64,000 bases of DNA, taken from the NCBI RefSeq assembly GCF_000403135.1, contig NZ_AQPN01000098.1:1-64000 (forward strand), read 5' to 3'. Below the pieces are notes generated by a model that had not been told where the DNA came from, made no database searches, and was given only the letters and a program-made list of their open reading frames with translations. Positions 46,540 to 56,177 of this stretch are shown in pieces. Both the position numbers and the translations under genes were made by a program. Source of the DNA: Arcticibacter svalbardensis MN12-7 (GTDB lineage: Bacteria; Bacteroidota; Bacteroidia; Sphingobacteriales; Sphingobacteriaceae). The stretch's first letter is position 1. Each line of letters begins with the position of its first letter.

Positions 46540-47773
46540 AAGTATACTCTGTGTCATGTTGTTCATCGGTTTGGGACAGGTGCATGCGCAGCAAGTTTTG
46601 ACTCTTGATCAAATGCTGCAGGAGATTAGTGCCAATAATCCGTCATTAAAGGTATATGACAGCCGCATCAAAAGTGATGATGCCAAAGTAAATGGTGCCA
46701 AGGCATGGATGGCACCTATGGTAGGAGTGGGAACTTTTATGACGCCTTATCCGGGAGTGAAGTTAATGGATGAATCGGCTAAAGGGGCCTGGGTGTTTTC
46801 GGCTGAACAGGATATACCTAACCCTGTTAAGCTTAAAGCAAAAGCGAAGTATCAGGAGGCGCAATCTTCGGTTACGCTTGCCGAGCAAGCTGTTCAGGCC
46901 AATCAACTTAAAGCCAGAGCAAAAGAGCTTTATTTTGATTTATTGGTAGCGAATAAAACGCTTGTTTTTCAAAGAGAAAACAGGGCCATTATGCAAAATA
47001 TGAAAAAGATTGCCGAGATCCGCTATCCTTATAATCAAGGCTCACTTTCGCAGGTATTTAAAGCTGACGGGCGTTTATATGAGTCGGAAAATATGATTCT
47101 AATGACTGAAAGCGAGATTCGCTCGAAAAAGATTGCTGTTAATACGCTTATGTACAGGCCAGTAAGTACGGAGTTTAATGTAGATACCAGTTATAAGGTA
47201 TCGTTTAACCCGACCGCCTTGCTGGACACCGCTTATTTGGCTGAAAACAGAAGCGATATCAAGCAAATGGACCGCTCCATTGATGTGATGGGTCTGAACA
47301 TCAAACAAATGCAGCAGGAGGCTAAGCCAGATTTCAGGATCAGGTTTGAACACATGTCTAACCGTGCGGCAATGATGCCCAATCAATTCACATTGATGGG
47401 TATGATTTCTATTCCAATTGTACCATGGTCGTCTAAAATGTATAAATCAGAGGTCAAGTCGATGAGTTTTGAACGGGATGCCATGCGTCAGCAGAAAGAA
47501 GCGATGTTGAGTGATATGCTGGGGATGACTAAATCAATGGAAAATGATTTGAATAATATGCAGCTGCAGTTAACTAACTATGAACGTAAGATTCTGCCTG
47601 CTTTAGACAAAAATCTGAAAGTTTCCATGCTGTCTTACCAGGAGAATAAAGAGAACTTAAATATAGTGATTGACGGTTGGGAGACTGTGAATATGGCGCA
47701 GATGAATTACATCGGGCAGTTAAAGAAGTTTTATCAAATGATTGTGGATTATGAAAAAAATATTGAAAGGTAG
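46523..47773 (+). CDS. cusC: TolC-family outer-membrane protein of the copper efflux system (CusC-like)
   Basis: From ATG 46523 the protein has 416 residues and a signal peptide (RRSILCVMLFIGLGQVHAQ). GGAGG lies 4 bases upstream of that ATG. The outer-membrane efflux helices begin with LTLDQMLQEISANNPSLKVYD. It overlaps the end of cusA and the start of the first adaptor gene, fitting translational coupling. It should form the exit duct for the Cus-like pump. Note its methionine-rich stretch (EHMSNRAAMMPNQFTLMGMI), which may contact metal. Confidence 0.85.
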   Translation: MMLNRRSILCVMLFIGLGQVHAQQVLTLDQMLQEISANNPSLKVYDSRIKSDDAKVNGAKAWMAPMVGVGTFMTPYPGVKLMDESAKGAWVFSAEQDIPNPVKLKAKAKYQEAQSSVTLAEQAVQANQLKARAKELYFDLLVANKTLVFQRENRAIMQNMKKIAEIRYPYNQGSLSQVFKADGRLYESENMILMTESEIRSKKIAVNTLMYRPVSTEFNVDTSYKVSFNPTALLDTAYLAENRSDIKQMDRSIDVMGLNIKQMQQEAKPDFRIRFEHMSNRAAMMPNQFTLMGMISIPIVPWSSKMYKSEVKSMSFERDAMRQQKEAMLSDMLGMTKSMENDLNNMQLQLTNYERKILPALDKNLKVSMLSYQENKENLNIVIDGWETVNMAQMNYIGQLKKFYQMIVDYEKNIER

Positions 47774-49091
47774 GGCGGCAATCCTGCTTCTGGGAGCCAT
47801 CTCCTTGTTTTTTGCATGCAAGGGTAAGGTTAAAAGCCATGAAGCACATACGGAAGTGACAAAATATACGTGTTCTATGCATCCGCAGGTAATCAAAGAT
47901 GCACCAGGCAATTGTCCTATATGTGGAATGGAATTAGTGCCGCTTGTATCTCAGCGGGGACCAGGAAAAGTAAATGATAGTTTGGCGACACTGGTGAAAC
48001 CAACAGACGAATTTGTGCTGTCAGCTGTCAAAACGATCAAGCCTGTTACCGGAATGCGTTCTGCACAAATCAATGTTAAAGGAGTGATTAACTACAATAC
48101 CAATAATCTGAATTCGGTATCCTCAAGAGTAAGTGGTCGGATCGAACGGCTGTATGTGAAATATAACTACCAGGCGGTGTCTAAAGGGCAGAAACTTATG
48201 GATATTTATAGTCCGGACTTGGCGAACGCCCAGCAGGAACTGCTCTTTCTTCGTGATAATAATGAGCCAACTTTACTTGAAGCAGCGAAAAAGAAGCTAC
48301 GCTTACTTGGATCAACGGAGCAACAGATCCGTAATGTAATCAAAAGCGGAAAGATCGATTATAAGATCAGTGTTTACAGTCCGTATTCCGGTTTTATTTC
48401 TGAAGCGCCAAGAGGTGCATCTTCTGCTGGTCCAGGTTCATCAGTTGGGGGTACATCAATTTCGTCAGAAAGCAGCTCTTCAATGGGTAGTATGGGCAGC
48501 GGAACAAGTGCTTCTTCACCCTCAGCAGTGCCCGCTGTTGCCTCAAACACGCCTTTGGAAATAAGAGAAGGTCAGTATGTCTCTGTAGGACAGAAACTGT
48601 TTAGTATGGTCAACGTACAGCAGGTTTGGGCAGAGTTCTATATATCTCCGGATCAACTAATTGATTTTAAGAGGGGGACCAGGATTTCTGTAACATCTGT
48701 TGATGCAAAAACAAAGCTGGCTCATGTACCTGTAAGCCTAATTCAACCCTATTATAGTGAGGGTGTTAATTATTCGTTGGTTCGAGCCGTTTTGCCTAAT
48801 TCGAAAAAAGAATGGAGGGTTGGTGAGCTGATTCAAGTCAGTCAGGATGAAGATGTTAAGAAAAGTGGTACCTGGCTACCTCGTACCGCTGTATTGCAAT
48901 TAGGAACGCGGTATGTATCATTTATCAAAGAAAAAGGGGCATTTGTTCCGGTTTATGTAAAGGTGAAATCTGTTAGCGGGAATTTGGTGGATATAGGGAG
49001 TAGTATTCCGGATAAGGAAGTAGCACTGAATGCCTGGTTTTTAGTAGACAGTGAAAGTTTTGTTAAAGTACAAAACATAACAGAGCAATAA
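47751..49091 (+). CDS. cusB: Cus-type RND adaptor with N-terminal heavy-metal-binding domain, copy 1
   Basis: From ATG 47751 the lipoprotein has 446 residues (Cys23 lipobox, LFFAC). A heavy-metal-binding domain follows (YTCSMHPQVIKDAPGNCPICGMELVP, about residues 39-65), then the adaptor core (VSSRVSGRIERLYVKYNYQAVSKGQ). An inserted Ser/Gly-rich stretch of roughly 40 residues lies near 220-260. It bridges CusA and the outer-membrane channel and may deliver metal to the pump. A second adaptor gene starts 1 base after its stop. Confidence 0.88.
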   Translation: MKKILKGRAAILLLGAISLFFACKGKVKSHEAHTEVTKYTCSMHPQVIKDAPGNCPICGMELVPLVSQRGPGKVNDSLATLVKPTDEFVLSAVKTIKPVTGMRSAQINVKGVINYNTNNLNSVSSRVSGRIERLYVKYNYQAVSKGQKLMDIYSPDLANAQQELLFLRDNNEPTLLEAAKKKLRLLGSTEQQIRNVIKSGKIDYKISVYSPYSGFISEAPRGASSAGPGSSVGGTSISSESSSSMGSMGSGTSASSPSAVPAVASNTPLEIREGQYVSVGQKLFSMVNVQQVWAEFYISPDQLIDFKRGTRISVTSVDAKTKLAHVPVSLIQPYYSEGVNYSLVRAVLPNSKKEWRVGELIQVSQDEDVKKSGTWLPRTAVLQLGTRYVSFIKEKGAFVPVYVKVKSVSGNLVDIGSSIPDKEVALNAWFLVDSESFVKVQNITEQ

Positions 49092-49092
49092 T

Positions 49093-50307
49093 ATGGAAAG
49101 GAAAAAATTTATACTGAATATGGCAATGATTGCCTTGGTACCCTCGCTACTTGTTGTTGCATGTAAAAGTGAAAAGAAAGCAGCAGTTGTTTCTTCTGAG
49201 AAATATACCTGCGTTATGCATCCGCAGATAGTCAAAGACGCTCCCGGTACTTGTCCGATTTGTGGAATGGAATTAGTGCTTGTACGTGATACAGGAAACA
49301 AAGATGAAGTGATTTTGACGGAAAGTCAGATTCAATTAGGAAATATTAAAACAGTAGTGGTAGCAGGTACTGCATTTCATACTTCTAAAATCCTTAATGG
49401 TAGAGTGGTTGTCAATCCGGATTTAACAGAAGTAATTTCGAGCAGGTATGCGGGAAGGATTGAAAAGCTGTTTGTGAAAGAAACAGGTAGGGCTGTGTCT
49501 AAAGGGCAGCCTTTATTTCAAATTTATAGTGAAACGTTGCAAACGCTGCAGCAGGATTATATACTTCAGGTAAAACAAGTAGCTGCATTCCCGAATGAAA
49601 AGATTTATCAAACGCTTAGAGAGGCAGCAAGAAATAAATTACGTCTTTTTGGTTACTCGAATTCGCAGATTGAAAATCTGGCAAAAAGTGGAATATCGTC
49701 TTCCTCTGTGACTGTGCGTGCTACTGCCTCGGGAATAGTGAATGAGATTAATGTTTCTGAAGGTCAGTATGTAACAGAAGGTTCACAGGTGTTGAGGTTA
49801 GAAAACCTAAGCCAGCTTTGGGTAGAAGCAGATGTATATCCCGACGAAGTAGGTTCAATAAAACTAGGGACAGTGGTAAAAATTGCTGTGAATGGTTTTG
49901 CTGAATCAGAGCAAACTGCTAAAATAGATTTTATATCTCCTCAGATAGACCCATCGAGCCAAATATTAAAAGTAAGGGCAAGTATACAAAGTCAGGGTAA
50001 ACTTCAACCTGGTATGCAGGTTACCGTTTTATTGCCAAAAGCAAAAATAAGCAATGCCATTTCTTTACCACTGGATGCCGTTATTCGTGATCAAATGGGT
50101 GCACATGTGTGGGTAAAAACAGGAAAAGGTAGATTTATTTCCAAAATGGTGGCTACAGGAGATGAGGATGACCGTCAGATCATTATAACATCAGGCTTGG
50201 AAAATGTAAGGGAAGTGGTCGTTAGTGGCGCTTATTTATTATCAAGTCAATATATATTGAAAAAAGGAGCTGACCCGATGGCTGGGCATGATATGAGCAA
50301 AATGTAG
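49093..50307 (+). CDS. cusB: Cus-type RND adaptor with N-terminal heavy-metal-binding domain, copy 2
   Basis: A 404-residue lipoprotein (Cys24, LVVAC). Its heavy-metal-binding block (YTCVMHPQIVKDAPGTCPICGMELV) lies just after the lipid anchor, followed by the usual adaptor order: lipoyl-like domain (RYAGRIEKLFVKETGRAVSKGQ), helical hairpin, and barrel (LWVEADVYPDEVGSIKLG). It lacks the Ser/Gly-rich insert of copy 1. Two different adaptors for one pump suggest a mixed adaptor ring. It ends in a methionine/histidine tail (MAGHDMSKM) that may bind metal. Confidence 0.88.
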   Translation: MERKKFILNMAMIALVPSLLVVACKSEKKAAVVSSEKYTCVMHPQIVKDAPGTCPICGMELVLVRDTGNKDEVILTESQIQLGNIKTVVVAGTAFHTSKILNGRVVVNPDLTEVISSRYAGRIEKLFVKETGRAVSKGQPLFQIYSETLQTLQQDYILQVKQVAAFPNEKIYQTLREAARNKLRLFGYSNSQIENLAKSGISSSSVTVRATASGIVNEINVSEGQYVTEGSQVLRLENLSQLWVEADVYPDEVGSIKLGTVVKIAVNGFAESEQTAKIDFISPQIDPSSQILKVRASIQSQGKLQPGMQVTVLLPKAKISNAISLPLDAVIRDQMGAHVWVKTGKGRFISKMVATGDEDDRQIIITSGLENVREVVVSGAYLLSSQYILKKGADPMAGHDMSKM

Positions 50308-50420
50308 ATTTCATTGACTTCAGATTTATATTGCTTTCCAATCATTACAATAGTTATAAAGGATTGGTGGCGTATTTCAATTAGATTATTAACATAATTA
50401 TTTATTTAACAAACAACAGT

Positions 50421-50672
50421 ATGAAAAGATCAATCATGGCAATTGCTATTTTATTTATGGCAGCCACAACAACGTTTTCACAAACAAAACCAGACAGTAC
50501 ACGAAAGGACTCTATTCAAAAAGAAGGAAAAATGGTAAAGAAGTATACCTGCTCCATGCATCCGGAAGTTGTAATGAACAAGCCTGGCAAATGTCCTAAA
50601 TGTGGGATGGCTTTGGTTCTTGTGAAAAAGCAAGATCAGAAGAAGAAGGCCATGAGCGACATGAAAATGTAA
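50421..50672 (+). CDS. Small periplasmic heavy-metal-binding protein
   Basis: An 83-residue protein with a signal peptide (SIMAIAILFMAATTTFSQ) and a single heavy-metal-binding domain (YTCSMHPEVVMNKPGKCPKCGMALV, about residues 41-65). The tail is lysine- and methionine-rich (MSDMKM). The domain is the same type as in the two adaptors, so this may be a soluble metal carrier feeding them, analogous in position to CusF. It lies 113 bases after the second adaptor gene. Confidence 0.8.
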   Translation: MKRSIMAIAILFMAATTTFSQTKPDSTRKDSIQKEGKMVKKYTCSMHPEVVMNKPGKCPKCGMALVLVKKQDQKKKAMSDMKM

Positions 50673-50921
50673 CTCATTAACTTGACCGGGTTGAACAACA
50701 AGAAAAAACTACGCTTTAAACTTTTCCGGGAAGGTATTCCGGTAAACTGCAGGCTTAGAATGAACTTTATGTCCAATACCGATAAGGAATATATGGCGTA
50801 GTTCATGTATTTCCTTATTATTGTCTTTCATTCCACCCATTGACAATGAGAGGGGCTATGGGGTAGGATTATCTTACCTTAATATAATCAAATTGGTTGA
50901 AAAGTTAATAGTTAAAATATT

Positions 50922-51980
50922 ATGGAAAGTGAAAAAATGATCGAACTGTTAGGCGACAAAGCCGAGTATTTGTTAAGCCACATCTGCACAACTATCGATA
51001 AAAAATTAATCCATCTTCCCTCGCCAAATCATATTGAGGAGATATGGGTGAACAGTAACCGCAGTAACCAGGTGCTTCGCAGCTTACAGGCGTTGTTAGG
51101 ACATGGACGTTTGAGCAGTACAGGCTATTGCAGTATTTTACCTGTAGATCAGGGGGTTGAACACAGTGCAGGTTCTGCATTTGCACCTAACCCTCTTTAC
51201 TTTGATCCCGAAAATATTATTAAGCTGGCAATAGAGGGTGGTTGTAATGGGGTTGCTTCCACTTTTGGCGTATTGGGCATAATGAGCCGTAAGTATGCGC
51301 ATAAAATACCTTTTATCGTAAAGATCAATCACAACGAGTTACTAAGCATGCCTAACCGATATGACCAAACTCTTTTTGGTACGGTTAAAAACGCATGGGA
51401 TATGGGCGCAGTTGCTGTAGGCGCTACTGTTTATTGGGGCAGTGCAGAAAGTCCCCGCCAGCTAAAAGAAATTGCGGAGGCTTTTCAAATGGCGCATGAG
51501 TTGGGAATGGCTACCATATTATGGTGCTATACCCGCAACAATGCATTTAAGGTAGATGGAATAGATTATCATGCCTCTGCCGATCTTACCGGACAGGCTA
51601 ATCATTTAGGGGTTACCATAGGAGCTGATATTATAAAACAAAAACTACCTACCAACAACGGTGGTTATTTAGCTACTAAACAAGGCAAAACAAGTCCGCT
51701 CGTCTACGAAAAACTAACTTCAGATCACCCAATTGACCTAACGCGTTACCAAGTGCTCAACTGCTACAGCGGACGTGTAGGATTAATAAACAGCGGAGGT
51801 GAAAGTTTTGGAGAAAGCGATCTGAAGGAAGCTGTAATTACGGCTATTGTTAATAAGCGCGCTGGGGGCATGGGTTTAATTCTTGGCAGAAAAGCATTTC
51901 AACGTCCTTTTAGTGACGGAGTAAATATGTTAAAAGTAATACAAGATGTATATCTCGATAAGAATATAACTATAGCATAA
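50922..51980 (+). CDS. fbaB: Class I fructose-bisphosphate aldolase (FbaB/DhnA type)
   Basis: A 352-residue TIM-barrel enzyme. Family blocks include [61 protein letters not shown] and the late [16 protein letters not shown]. It cleaves fructose-1,6-bisphosphate into two triose phosphates through a lysine Schiff base, without metal. It stands alone after the copper locus. A 249-base region upstream shows no clear promoter motif. Confidence 0.9.
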   Translation: MESEKMIELLGDKAEYLLSHICTTIDKKLIHLPSPNHIEEIWVNSNRSNQVLRSLQALLGHGRLSSTGYCSILPVDQGVEHSAGSAFAPNPLYFDPENIIKLAIEGGCNGVASTFGVLGIMSRKYAHKIPFIVKINHNELLSMPNRYDQTLFGTVKNAWDMGAVAVGATVYWGSAESPRQLKEIAEAFQMAHELGMATILWCYTRNNAFKVDGIDYHASADLTGQANHLGVTIGADIIKQKLPTNNGGYLATKQGKTSPLVYEKLTSDHPIDLTRYQVLNCYSGRVGLINSGGESFGESDLKEAVITAIVNKRAGGMGLILGRKAFQRPFSDGVNMLKVIQDVYLDKNITIA

Positions 51981-52225
51981 AGCCATTGTATGCAAAGCTA
52001 ATTTACCAATGAATGAACTGATTAATTCGATTATATAAGACAAATTTTAAACAGTCGTTTCCCGAACCCTTATAGGAGTTGAAACATAAGAACAAGGTTG
52101 TTAATGATTTTTACGATCATCAGTTCTAGGGTGATGATATTGATCACTGCTTACAATGACTAGCATCATATAATTCAGAGCTACGGGTCATAGCTGTTCA
52201 GTTTATATCATCTAGGTTTGAAGTT

Positions 52226-52995
52226 ATGACATTAATAGTTCGGCTTAAACGATTTCTAAACGAAACCGGGAATGTAGCCCGTTTTACAGGCCGTTTCTTT
52301 TCGACAGGAATAAAGCCGCGGTATGAGAATAGGGAGCTACTAAATCAATGTTATAATATTGGCTATCTTTCATTTCCATTGGTTGGGCTTACTTCTTTTA
52401 TCATGGGACTGGTACTTACCATGCAGCTGAGGCCCTCGCTTGTGGAATATGGCGTGGAATCGCAGCTACCAGTGATGGTTGGGCTTGCAATTGTACGGGA
52501 AATCGGCCCGGTGATCACTGCATTGATTTTTGCCGGGAAAATAGGCAGTAGCATCGGTGCTGAGCTTGGATCAATGAAGGTAACTGAGCAGATAGATGCT
52601 ATGACGGTAAGCGGCATCAAGCCCTTCAAATATCTGGTTGCTACGCGGGTTGTGGCAACTACTTTAATGCTGCCTCTGCTTACTATTCTTGGAGATGGGA
52701 TTTCTTTGTTTGGCGCGTATCTGGGAGTAAACATACGTTCGGTAACCAGTATTGATCTGTTTTTTCTTCAGGTTTTTAAAAGTCTGGATTTTAGCGATAT
52801 ACTACCGGCTATAATCAAAACATTGTTTTTGGTTTTGCTGTAGGCATCGTAGGATGTTATAAAGGATTTAACTCCAGCAAAGGTACGCAAGGAGTCGGAA
52901 TCTCAGCTAATTCAGCTGTAGTTCTATCTTCTGTGTTGATTTTCATTATAGACTTACTGGCAGTGCAGATTACGGAATTACTGGGACTTAACTAA
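52226..52995 (+). CDS. mlaE: MlaE-type ABC transporter permease, frameshifted near the C-terminus
   Basis: The first frame encodes 205 residues (start MTLIVRLKRFLNETGN) with the MlaE core (SFIMGLVLTMQLRP, IVREIGPVITALIFAGKIGSSIGAELGSMKVTEQIDA). It stops at 52841-52843. The missing end (GIVGCYKGFNSSKGTQGVG ... AVVLSSVLIFIIDLLAVQ) follows in another frame to 52995. One extra T in the T5 tract at 52826-52830 gives a normal 256-residue permease. It is the inner-membrane component of a phospholipid (MCE) transporter with the mlaF and mlaD genes downstream. Confidence 0.82.
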
Positions 52996-53000
52996 TAAAC

Positions 53001-53744
53001 ATGGAAAAAGTTAAAAATGAAGCAGTAATTGTGATCAAAGATCTGGTCAAAGCCTTCGGAGAAAAAGTCATACTGGATGGATTTAATATGACTGTAGAAA
53101 AGGGCAGCAATGTAGTTATCCTTGGTAAATCTGGTTCAGGTAAATCTGTACTGATCAAATGTATCATTGGCCTGTTACAGCCGGATAGCGGAAGTATCCA
53201 TGTATTTAATGGTAATGTACCGGAGATGAACGAAGATGAACTAGATGAGGCACGGTCTAAAATTGGTTTTTTGTTTCAAAGCAATGCCCTTTATGATTCA
53301 ATGACGATCCGGGAAAATTTAGAGTTCCCCCTGTTAAGGCATTGGGTGGACATTGAGAAAGAAGAAGTGGACAGGCTGGTCAGCGAAGCTCTGGAAAATG
53401 TAGATCTGCTCCATACGCTGGATATGATGCCCTCGGAATTATCAGGAGGAATGCTGAAACGCGTTGCGCTTGCAAGAACCATGATCCTGAGGCCTGAGGT
53501 AATTCTTTATGACGAGCCGACGACAGGACTGGATCCTGTTACTTCAAGGGAAATTGAAGATCTGATCCTTAAACTGCAAAAGAAAAATCATACCTCTTCT
53601 ATCATAATCTCACACGATATGAACTGTGTTAAGAATACCGCAGATTTAGTGGTACTTCTGCTGGAAGGGAAATGTTATACAGAGGGCACATATGAAGAGC
53701 TTGAGCAGTCAGCCGATCAAAATATTAAACAATTTTTTGAATAA
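53001..53744 (+). CDS. mlaF: MlaF-type ABC transporter ATP-binding protein
   Basis: A 247-residue ATPase with Walker A (GKSGSGKS, near residues 46-53), the ABC signature LSGGMLKRVALAR and Walker B (VILYDEPTTGLDP). The LSGGM variant is common in MlaF/MCE-type ATPases. It powers phospholipid transport between the membranes together with MlaE and MlaD. It starts 5 bases after the corrected mlaE end and stops 9 bases before mlaD, so the three genes form one operon. Confidence 0.92.
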   Translation: MEKVKNEAVIVIKDLVKAFGEKVILDGFNMTVEKGSNVVILGKSGSGKSVLIKCIIGLLQPDSGSIHVFNGNVPEMNEDELDEARSKIGFLFQSNALYDSMTIRENLEFPLLRHWVDIEKEEVDRLVSEALENVDLLHTLDMMPSELSGGMLKRVALARTMILRPEVILYDEPTTGLDPVTSREIEDLILKLQKKNHTSSIIISHDMNCVKNTADLVVLLLEGKCYTEGTYEELEQSADQNIKQFFE

Positions 53745-53753
53745 ATAACAGAA

Positions 53754-54751
53754 ATGGCACATAAAAAAGAAAATAATATTAAGCTTGGGGCATTTGTTTT
53801 ATCTGGCTTAATACTGATGATCCTTACCTTTTTTTTATAGGAAAGAATAAAAACCTCTTTGGTAATGAATTCAAAATCAAGGTAAGATTTTCTAATTTGA
53901 GTGGTTTAACAGAAGGGAATAATGTGCTCTTTTCGGGCTTACAGGCAGGGACTGTAGAAGAAATTGAACTTATTAACGATAGCACTATTGAAGTTACCAT
54001 GCAGATCAATAGTAAGGTTAAATCGTTCATAAACAAAAATGCCCTGGCTGCTATAGGCACTGAAGGCCTGATGGGCAACAAGGTCGTGAATATTAGTCCG
54101 GTAAAAGGTATTAGTCAAAAAGTAGCAGAAGGTGATATACTGCAAGCCAAGGAAATGGCCAATATGGACGAAATTATAGAAAAATTATCGCAGACTAATA
54201 ACAATGTTGCCAGTATTTCTGAAGTACTTAAGGGTACCGTGATGAGAATTGATAGCGGTGCGGTATTGAAATTATTCAACGACGAAACTATTGGAAAAAG
54301 TTTGAAAGCCTCCTTGCTAAATGTATATAAGACAAGCAACAATGCCAACGAGATGAGCATGGCACTCAATCAAATTATCAGCGACATCAAACATGGCAAA
54401 GGAACTGCCGGGTTGTTACTTAGTAACACTGAAATGGCAAATACGCTTCAAGATGCCGTTGTACAAATAAAGGAGGCCGGAGTACATGCCAATGCCATGA
54501 CCATGGAAATGAATACCATGGTTAAGACAATAAACCATGACGTTACTAAAGGACATAACGCTGTAAATACCGTGCTTAATGATTCACTAATGGCTAAAAA
54601 TATAAGCCTGACTATGGAAAACCTGCAACATGGTACAGATGGCTTCAACCAAAATATGGAGGCATTAAAACATAACTTTTTTTTTAGAGGATACTTTAGA
54701 TCCCTGGAGAGGAAAAAGATAAAAGAAGCCAAAGCGGCTGCAAAACCTTAA
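53754..54751 (+). CDS. mlaD: MlaD-type MCE domain protein, frameshifted near the N-terminus
   Basis: The N-terminus (MAHKKENNIKLGAFVLSGL, an anchor helix) is read from ATG 53754 and stops at 53838-53840. The MCE domain continues in another frame (FIGKNKNLFGNEFKIKVRFSNLSGLTEGNNVLFSG). One extra T in the T8 tract at 53829-53836 joins them to a normal 332-residue MlaD. Without it the frame has no good start before the MCE domain and loses the membrane anchor. The helical C-terminal part (about 110-310) is typical. It binds phospholipid in the periplasm. Confidence 0.82.
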
Positions 54752-54992
54752 GTTATAATAACGTAGGCTGATCATTGTATGCTGAAATCGTTATAATCAA
54801 ATTAAAATGTGCTTAATTACTAATTAAGAATAAGGAAATTTAATTTCCAAACTGTGTATTTAAAACCTAAGTATTCCCTAACCAGTCATCAATTTCATAA
54901 TTAGTAGAAATAAAGGGGCAAGTATTTTCATTAACTCTTGATATAATTTAGAATTAATAGCAACTTAGTGCTGATAATCAATAAAATAAGTC

Positions 54993-55988
54993 ATGAAAGT
55001 TCTTAAAATTCTTGGTGTGGTGCTTCTTGTTGTTGTTGTTTTGGCGATAGGGGCAGGAACTTATATGAAGACGGTTTTGCCCAAGGCTGGCGAGGTTCCC
55101 GTTATTACCATTGAACGTACCGCTGCCCGTATCGAGCGTGGAAAGTACCTGGCGAATCATGTTACCGTTTGTATGGATTGCCACAGTACCCGGGACTATA
55201 CCTATTTTGCTGCACCTCTTGCAGCTGGGAACTTTGGAGGAGGGGGAGAAGTGTTTTCCAGGGATATGGGTTTTCCCGGAGTGTTTATTGCCCCTAACAT
55301 TACACCATATGCCTTAAAAAGCTGGACGGATGGGGAGATTCTGCATGCGATTACTACCGGTGTTAATAAGCAAGGGAAAGCTTTGTTTCCGTTAATGGGC
55401 TGGCATCGGTTTGGCAAGATGGACAAAGAAGATATCTATAGTATCATTGCTTATATTCGTACTTTACCAGCGGTTAAAAATGATGTTCCACCTTCGGAAG
55501 CGGACTTTCCAGTCAGCTTTCTACTGAATACCATGCCTAAACCAGCGGACTTTCATCCGATACCGTCTCCAAGTGAATTGGTTAAGTATGGGGGGTACAT
55601 TGTTAATGCTGCAGGATGTGTAGATTGTCACAGTCAGACTGATAAAGGAGCTATTATTGAGGGAACTGAGTTTTCCGGGGGGATGGAATTCAAACAACCT
55701 AATGGCATTATGCGATCCCCGAACATCACATTTGACAAAGAAACAGGTATAGGGAAATGGACTGAAAGTGTATTTGTTGATAAATTTACTGCTTATGCTG
55801 ACGCAGGTTATAAAAAAAAGGAACTTTTGCCAGGAGAGCTAAACTCCCCAATGCCATGGACGATGTATGGCGGAATGAAACAAGCTGATTTGAAAGCTAT
55901 ATATGCTTATTTAAGCAGTATTAAACCAATAGAACATGAGGTAGTTAGGATGGAAAAGGGTAAAAATGGATCAGACCCTGCTCCCTGA
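54993..55988 (+). CDS. Diheme c-type cytochrome
   Basis: A 331-residue protein with an N-terminal membrane anchor or signal (LKILGVVLLVVVVLAIGAG) and two heme c sites, CMDCH at residues 60-64 and CVDCH near 209. Each lies in a cytochrome c domain starting with a GKYLANH / GGYIVNAAGC pattern. The layout resembles the cytochrome subunits of periplasmic dehydrogenases, but no dehydrogenase gene is adjacent, so the electron donor is unknown. Confidence 0.88.
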   Translation: MKVLKILGVVLLVVVVLAIGAGTYMKTVLPKAGEVPVITIERTAARIERGKYLANHVTVCMDCHSTRDYTYFAAPLAAGNFGGGGEVFSRDMGFPGVFIAPNITPYALKSWTDGEILHAITTGVNKQGKALFPLMGWHRFGKMDKEDIYSIIAYIRTLPAVKNDVPPSEADFPVSFLLNTMPKPADFHPIPSPSELVKYGGYIVNAAGCVDCHSQTDKGAIIEGTEFSGGMEFKQPNGIMRSPNITFDKETGIGKWTESVFVDKFTAYADAGYKKKELLPGELNSPMPWTMYGGMKQADLKAIYAYLSSIKPIEHEVVRMEKGKNGSDPAP

Positions 55989-56024
55989 CGAACAGCTACA
56001 TTATACAATTTAGCCTGTTTTTTG

Positions 56025-56058
56025 GTATTTCTGGGTTATATTTGTAACCCAGAAATAC
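56025..56058. terminator. Perfect hairpin after the cytochrome gene
   Basis: A 14-bp perfect stem (GTATTTCTGGGTTA at 56025-56038 with its complement at 56045-56058) has a 6-base loop. It sits 37 bases after the cytochrome stop and 120 bases before topB. No strong T-run follows, so efficiency is uncertain. Confidence 0.6.
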
Positions 56059-56177
56059 TTAAAAATGCTCATTAAGCAGCTTAATCATACTTACTTTTCT
56101 TCTTGTCAATCAGTGATTTTAAAACGGTCATTTGATGCAATATTCTCTGCATTAGGTTTTGAAAATACAGATCGCAT

